The translations under genes and the position numbers were made by a program. From Cenococcum geophilum 1.58 (lineage: Eukaryota > Ascomycota > Dothideomycetes > Gloniales > Gloniaceae), in the NCBI GenBank assembly GCA_001692895.1, contig KV748223.1, positions 744,001-808,000 on the forward strand: 64,000 nucleotides of DNA, written 5' to 3'. Of this stretch, positions 58,661 through 64,000 are shown piece by piece. The stretch's first letter is position 1. Each line of letters starts with the position of its first letter. Under the pieces are notes generated by a model. That model saw only the letters and a list, made by a program, of their open reading frames with translations. It had not been told where the DNA came from and ran no database searches.

Positions 58661-60190
58661 AATCGCAATTAATGCGTTATCTAATAAAAGGTTTTAGAAG
58701 ATTTAAGATTCTCTAACTAGGCTAGTAACTCGCCGTCTACTAGATTTCTGTCTTCCCTATTAATAGGGTATAAATCTTTTATATAAGGCACTTTTAGTTA
58801 TTTAGGAGCCCTACTAAGACCTATAGGGTCTTTAACTAGTTATTTATTCGGCTATTTTTATGTCTCCCTTTTAGTACTTAGGGTACTTAAATAAAGTCTT
58901 TTTTCTATAAATATGAAATTTATAGAGCGAGTAATTATGCCATTTTCTATTAAGATACATTTGTTTTAACTTTCTTTAAAGCTAAGGAGTTTATACGGTA
59001 TTGATTTTATATTAGCAAGTTTTTACTATTTCTTTTTTAGTTTTAGTACTAGGCAGTTATATCCTAGTATTAAATTAAAAAAAATAGGTCTGGTTTCTTG
59101 CTATACTAGGCTTTATATAGTATTTTACCAATACGGGTACTAGGGCTATAGTTACGGATTTTTATAATAGAGATAAGGATTTCTAGCCACTTATTTTTAT
59201 ATAGATTTACGTTTAGTAGTATAGGGTAAAGTTTATCTATAAGGATTCTGTTTAATCGTTTAGCGGCTTTATTTTATTAGTGCTACTCTATAGCTATAAC
59301 TTTAACGTTAATTCCTCTGTCTATATATAAGATATAGAATTTATTTAAGCGGTTTTTTCCTTCCTAGTTAAGTCTAATATATTAATAGCGGCGTTTAGGT
59401 CGGAAGTACTTTTCTATAAAATATTAAAGATAGCGGAAAAACTTGCTTTTCTTAGCAATAGGGTAGGCTTTAGCTATATATATAGTCGTTAAGAAATATA
59501 ACCTAGTATTAGCTTTGGTCATAGCCTATAATAGGGAAAAAGCTAGCAATATTAGTGTAGATAGATTTAAGAAGGCAAGTTCCTAGTTTAAACTTCTTTT
59601 TATATAGTTTCTTCTTTATTTATTCTTAGATATATAAAACATATATACAGTTATTTAGAGACAGATCTATTCTAGTTAATATTATTTTAAGTCTTTATAG
59701 ATTTTATTCCCCTAAGTAGTCTATTTTTTTAATACTAGATCTTATACTAAGCAGTAGTAATTATATAGGCAGTTAATCCTAAAAGTAGTTCTAATTATTA
59801 GATATTAAAAGCGTATAGGCTATAGAGTAAGGATACTTTAAATTTTGTTCCTTTTATAGTAATTATTATATTATTATTATTAAAACCTATTTTTACTCCT
59901 TTTACCCGCAGTTTTAATATAGAAATTAGATTAATACCCCCTTTAGAATAGAGGGTATCGTATAGATATAGGTATACATTTTTATTATTAATAAAGTAGA
60001 ATAGTTTTATAGTTCTAATTACTTCTAATATTTCCCACGCTCCTATAAAGCCCCTAAGTAGTTTACTAATATAGCTTTATAGTTCTATAAAGTCTTCTTT
60101 TTAGCAGCTAAAGTAGTAGGAGTAGCCGGAGTTAAGGAAAAAGATTACTATAAGGTCTATATCTATATTAGCTACTATTAGTTACATAGG
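58661..60190 (-). pseudogene. Copia relic: protease and integrase
   Basis: Minus-strand protease reading LNSGYSYYFS (about 60,135; family D-[ST]-G), then INLISILKLRVKGVKI (about 59,930), and an integrase region ending AAKRLNRILIDKLYP (about 59,250) and IRNYSPSTRIGK (about 59,140), as in Copia integrases. Extends left to the target duplication of the short LTR element. Non-functional. Its right boundary with the next LTR is approximate. Confidence 0.65.
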
Positions 60191-60342
60191 GTGACTTACT
60201 AATAACGACTACTCGAGTAGGTTATAGTGATATTGGTTAATAAAGCTTATTTAATTGGAATAAGGAAGGGCGAGGAGCTTAAGACTCCTTGCTACGCTAG
60301 TGCCGCGGCGTTATATAACAACCGCTTGCCTCATTCCCAATA
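60191..60342 (-). repeat. Diverged Copia-type LTR (3' LTR of the last element)
   Basis: On the minus strand, TATTGGGAATGAGGCAA starts at 60,342 after AAAAGAAGAATTGCTAA, the same junction as in Copia element 2 (AAAAAGAAGAGTTGCTAG then TGTCGGGAATAAGGCAA). GCCGCGGCACTAGCGT is shared farther in; the rest has diverged. The inner end is approximate. Confidence 0.6.
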
Positions 60343-63300
60343 TTAGCAATTCTTCTTTTATAGTTGCTATCTATATATAAATACTGCTTAACTAGCATAA
60401 CAAATATTAATCCTCCTTATTTACTATCGCTATTATAATATAAGTCTCGCTGTTCTAAAATTTGCCTCTTAGCACGTGGTGCTTTCTTGCTTAGAGTTAT
60501 AGGTGGATATTATATTAGGGCCGCTAAGGCGCTAGTTATAAGCGAGCTAATAGCAATTTTCTATGCCGGGTATAAAAAATCCTAATTGGCTAGTTAAAAT
60601 TAGGGTCTATAGAATATTATACTCTTACTCCCTTTTAACCTAACCTTTAACTTATATATATAGAATGTTTATATTAATAAACGTTTCTAGAGCCTTATTT
60701 AGGTTTACCTTTATTATTATATCTGCTAGGTTATTTTAACCGTTAATCCATTAAATCTTAAAGAGTTTTTACTGTTTATAGGATTAATAAAGTGCCATAA
60801 TGTTAATTATAAGACGCTTCTCCTTTATGGTACTAAGCTTAACTAAATATTTATAAAGGGAATATAAGTCGGTATATACGATTATAGGGATAATAGGAAG
60901 TTTAAGTTAATCTATAATTATCTTTAGGGTAGTTCCAATTATAATTGCTACATTAACTCTACTAACTATTTTATATATCTCTAACGCTAGAACGCTTTAA
61001 GTAACGCGCTTACTCTTAGTTAAGCTCTAATAAATAAAATTACCGTAAATTATAAAGTTATTCTCTCTAGTAAATTTATTCGCGATAATAATTTTATATC
61101 CTAGCTAAAAGCTAAAATCTTTATTATTTATAAACGATCTATTAATAAATATAAAGAGCTTAGCGGTAGGAAGATTAATAGGCACGTAGAGTAGTCCCTA
61201 ATTAAAATGGTTTATTTNCTAGNAAAGACNNTTATTTAGGGNAAGAACNTTATCCTTAGTTANTTTCTAGTATTAGGNNGNAATAAAGAGATTAAATAAA
61301 GCCTTAGGTTAATAGATAAGAGTAATATAAGCTCTATAAGCGCGTTACTCCATATATCCTTACTTTAAAAAATTAACATTAATAACGTTAATCTTCTTAT
61401 CTTAACCCTTTTAGCGTAAAGCAATAGAATTCTTATTTAGGGAGAGGATATATCTATTAAAGAGTAATAGTGTTATTAAATTAAGCTTTTCCTTTAGCTT
61501 TGCTATAAGATTTACTTTTACTAGCTTATCTTCTTTAAGAGCTAAGAACTAGTTATCTCCTAAAATAATTATATTATTAGTTTATATACCAACAATTCTA
61601 AATAGGGTTCCTATAGTTATAATAAGGAAGTAGAGATTAAATATAAAAGTAGTTATTAAAAGCTTCTCTTTATGGTGCTTACTATAGGTAGCCCACTAAT
61701 AAGTTCTTACCTTTGCGATTCTATATAATAGCTTAAGTATAACTATAATTATATCTTCGGGATATTAGTAGCGAATTTACTCTAAAAGGTATGCCAATAT
61801 TAAGCGCTAAAGGTGCATCTCTAATTAGGTATAGGCCTAAGTAATATCTTATAAATAAACCGCTATTTTATTCTTTATTAAGGAGGAAGCTAGCGTAATA
61901 ATAACTTGCTAACTAGCTTGTTAAATTATAAAAGATTATATAAAAATTACCTCCTTACTATTATCGTTATAACCTTAGATAATAAGCCTTAATTTCTTAA
62001 ATAGGGCGTTAGTAGCTTTGCCTTTAATCTTATTAACTATTTTTAACTTAAAAATGCGAACTTTATTAAACTTAGTAAGGTTATACTTCTTAAATTTAAA
62101 GACTCCTCTTATAATAAGACTATCGATCTCTTACTTATTAGATACTTAGAAAGGAGCTCTAGGAGTTATAATATAACCTTTTTTTAGAGCTGTTTTACAA
62201 GCTTAAAGTTAGCCTTCTCCTTAGCTGTTATAAAGGCCATTAATAACTTAACTCTATTCTTAATAGCGGCAATAAATTGCTCTTTAAAATTAATAAGATA
62301 TTAGCGATTTTATAATCCTTTTAGGCAACCTCTACCGCGTTATAGTTGCGGCACCTCTACTATAATTATATTAGAATTATAGTCGCCTTCTAGAGCATAT
62401 TAATTATAGTTTTCCTCTAGGGCATCCTATAAAGGCTTAGAACTATTATTTTTATAATAAGGCTTAATAATAGTTAAATGGAATTAAGTAGGTCTATAAG
62501 GCATCTAAATAGTATAAGTTTAACTATTAATTATAATAAGTTAATATAGGCCTAACTATTCTCCCTTTTTACGCTATACGCGTACCTTAGACTAGAGTAG
62601 TAAATTAAGCGTAGTTAAAGTATTTAGGCTATTTCTTATTCCTAATATATTGTTAACCTAGCGTATAGCGTAAAGACGTTATACCTTCTTTATTACCTTA
62701 TAAATAGCTTTAGCTTATTATATAATGGAGGGAGATAATAAAGAATTATTAGTTATTTAAGGGTAGGCGCTAAAGACTAGTAATATAGGTACGAGTCTAT
62801 CTAGGCTAGTGGAATTATTAATAGCTTTAATAGCTATTTATAAGGTAAGTTCTTCGCTAGCGTTCTTTAGTTCTAAAGAGATAATCTTATATACGCGGCG
62901 TAATGGCGTATAATATTACTCTACTTTTTTAATACTATTATATGCCTTAATAGGGACTTCCTTAACCTTAATTACTATTGCCTTTATTTATTATTAAAAC
63001 TCTATAAATAAGAAGTTCTTTCCTATATTATAGGCGATTTAATTAGGGGGTTCTAAGTAGATATTAATCTAGTATAATTAAAGGGTATCCTATACGTTCC
63101 TAGCTAATATATCCTTTAAGAAACGTACGGCTTAGAAGGAGGTTAAAAAGTTAATAACTTAAAGTACTGGCTTACCGCTAAGATATATAACGTTAACAAT
63201 AATATAGAAGTTAAAATTGTAATTATCTTTAAGGGTAAACTTAAATCGGCTAAGGGACTTCTAGTTTATTTAGTAGTAATAGTAGTACTTTATAAGATGC

Positions 63301-64000
63301 TTAATTACCTTAACCTTAACTTTATGCCCTACTTACTAAAGAACCCTAAGCAATTAATAAATAGATAGGTAGCTAAAATAATAGTATAGTTAATATAACT
63401 CTAACTTAGTTAGGTAGCTTTAAGCAATACTCTTTTCTAGTTAATAAAGGAGTAACTAAAAGTAACCCTATTTGCGTATAATAAGTACTTAACTATCTCC
63501 CTATATAAGTATATTCTTAAGGTTATCGAGCTTAACGCCTAATTTATTTATATTTCTAATATAAAATAGAAATGGAGTATTTATGGGAATAATATGGAAA
63601 GTAATGCACCTTAAGGGGGTTTAGACCCTAATTGTGCTAAGAGAGATTATAGTACCCTTGCTAAACAAATCGTATATTAGCCTGCCGTTAAATAGTTAAT
63701 CTAAATAGAGTTATTAAGCTGCTAAAGGGCTTAAACTTAAGGTTCTCCTACTATAGATACTCCTACGGCTCTAGTATCTAGTATAATATTATAAAAGATA
63801 TTTACTAAGTATCTATTGTTAAAGGAGAATATAGAGCTCTCCTTTAGCTTATTAAAGATATTTAACTTTATAATAGAATAGAGCGTAGATTGGTTATTAA
63901 GAATAGCGATGGTTTATATACTATCTACCTTACTATACTTAGTAAAGTATTAGTTAGGTAAGTAGTTCTTAATTTCTATATCTATAAGGAGCTATTTAAC
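60343..64000 (-). mobile_element. Copia relic related to element 2, truncated by the window edge
   Basis: The reverse complement follows Copia element 2 closely: 63,051-63,130 matches 42,400-42,480, and 61,080-61,190 matches 44,385-44,410 joined directly to 45,792-45,860, so this copy lacks the poly(A) insertion. It covers protease (by 63,770) through RT and the 3' non-coding part. RIP stops are present. Ns at 61,218-61,280. Confidence 0.85.

Noticed and set aside
1-64000. Telomere repeats, rRNA, tRNA or CRISPR arrays
   Set aside because: No TTAGGG array, no cloverleaf candidate and no regular spacer array were noticed; direct repeats are transposon LTRs or satellites.

Overview
The window looks like a piece of a filamentous ascomycete (Pezizomycotina) genome with compartmentalised AT-rich isochores. 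Most of it (about 1-7,130 and 18,000-64,000) is a graveyard of transposable elements mutated by RIP (repeat-induced point mutation). Paired repeat copies differ almost only by C/T and G/A transitions, TpA is strikingly common, and conceptual translations show retrotransposon domains in which Trp, Gln and Arg codons have become TAG/TAA stops. One island of about 10 kb (about 8,290-17,950) has balanced base composition and carries the only credible intact genes.

Layout. 1-3,640: two diverged direct copies of an unidentified minus-strand coding relic, then a decayed 51-bp minisatellite. 3,650-6,230: RIP-mutated minus-strand RecQ-type helicase relic resembling fungal telomere-linked helicases. 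6,239-7,130: a ~0.9-kb near-perfect palindrome, followed by GC-rich 12-bp tandem repeats (7,135-7,780) and a short hairpin MITE-like element (8,165-8,279) at the edge of the gene island. 8,290-8,909: 5'-truncated, frameshifted MFS transporter relic. 11,499-14,675: a large intact alpha/beta-hydrolase gene. 15,722-16,499: a two-exon gene for a small MGCSSSK (probably N-myristoylated) protein flanked by AATTGA-rich repeats. 17,507-17,952: decayed inverted repeat at the right edge of the island.

18,260-32,447: relics of a Tc1/mariner transposase, a Gypsy Gag, a Tad-like LINE (minus strand) and a tyrosine-recombinase retrotransposon (DIRS/Ngaro group; RT, RNase H and recombinase domains) whose terminal repeats are arranged A1-ORFs-B1-A2-B2. 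32,448-38,441: a complete Copia element (5-bp duplication GATAG) inserted in an older Gypsy relic. 39,354-46,733: a second complete Copia (duplication ATAGG), itself interrupted by a 1.4-kb poly(A)-tailed insertion (44,415-45,790) with a hairpin-forming ~35-bp tandem array. 49,566-55,468: a complete chromodomain-type Gypsy (duplication GTAAC). 56,382-58,655: a short non-autonomous LTR element (duplication ATAAC) sharing leader sequence with the second Copia. 58,656-64,000: two Copia relics on the minus strand, the last running off the window.

The elements form a nested stack: the Copia at 32-38 kb split a Gypsy, the poly(A) insert split a Copia, and the short LTR element lies within Copia-derived sequence. 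No rRNA, tRNA, CRISPR array or telomere repeat tract was found. All domain calls come from translating and reading the sequence by eye; no search was run.
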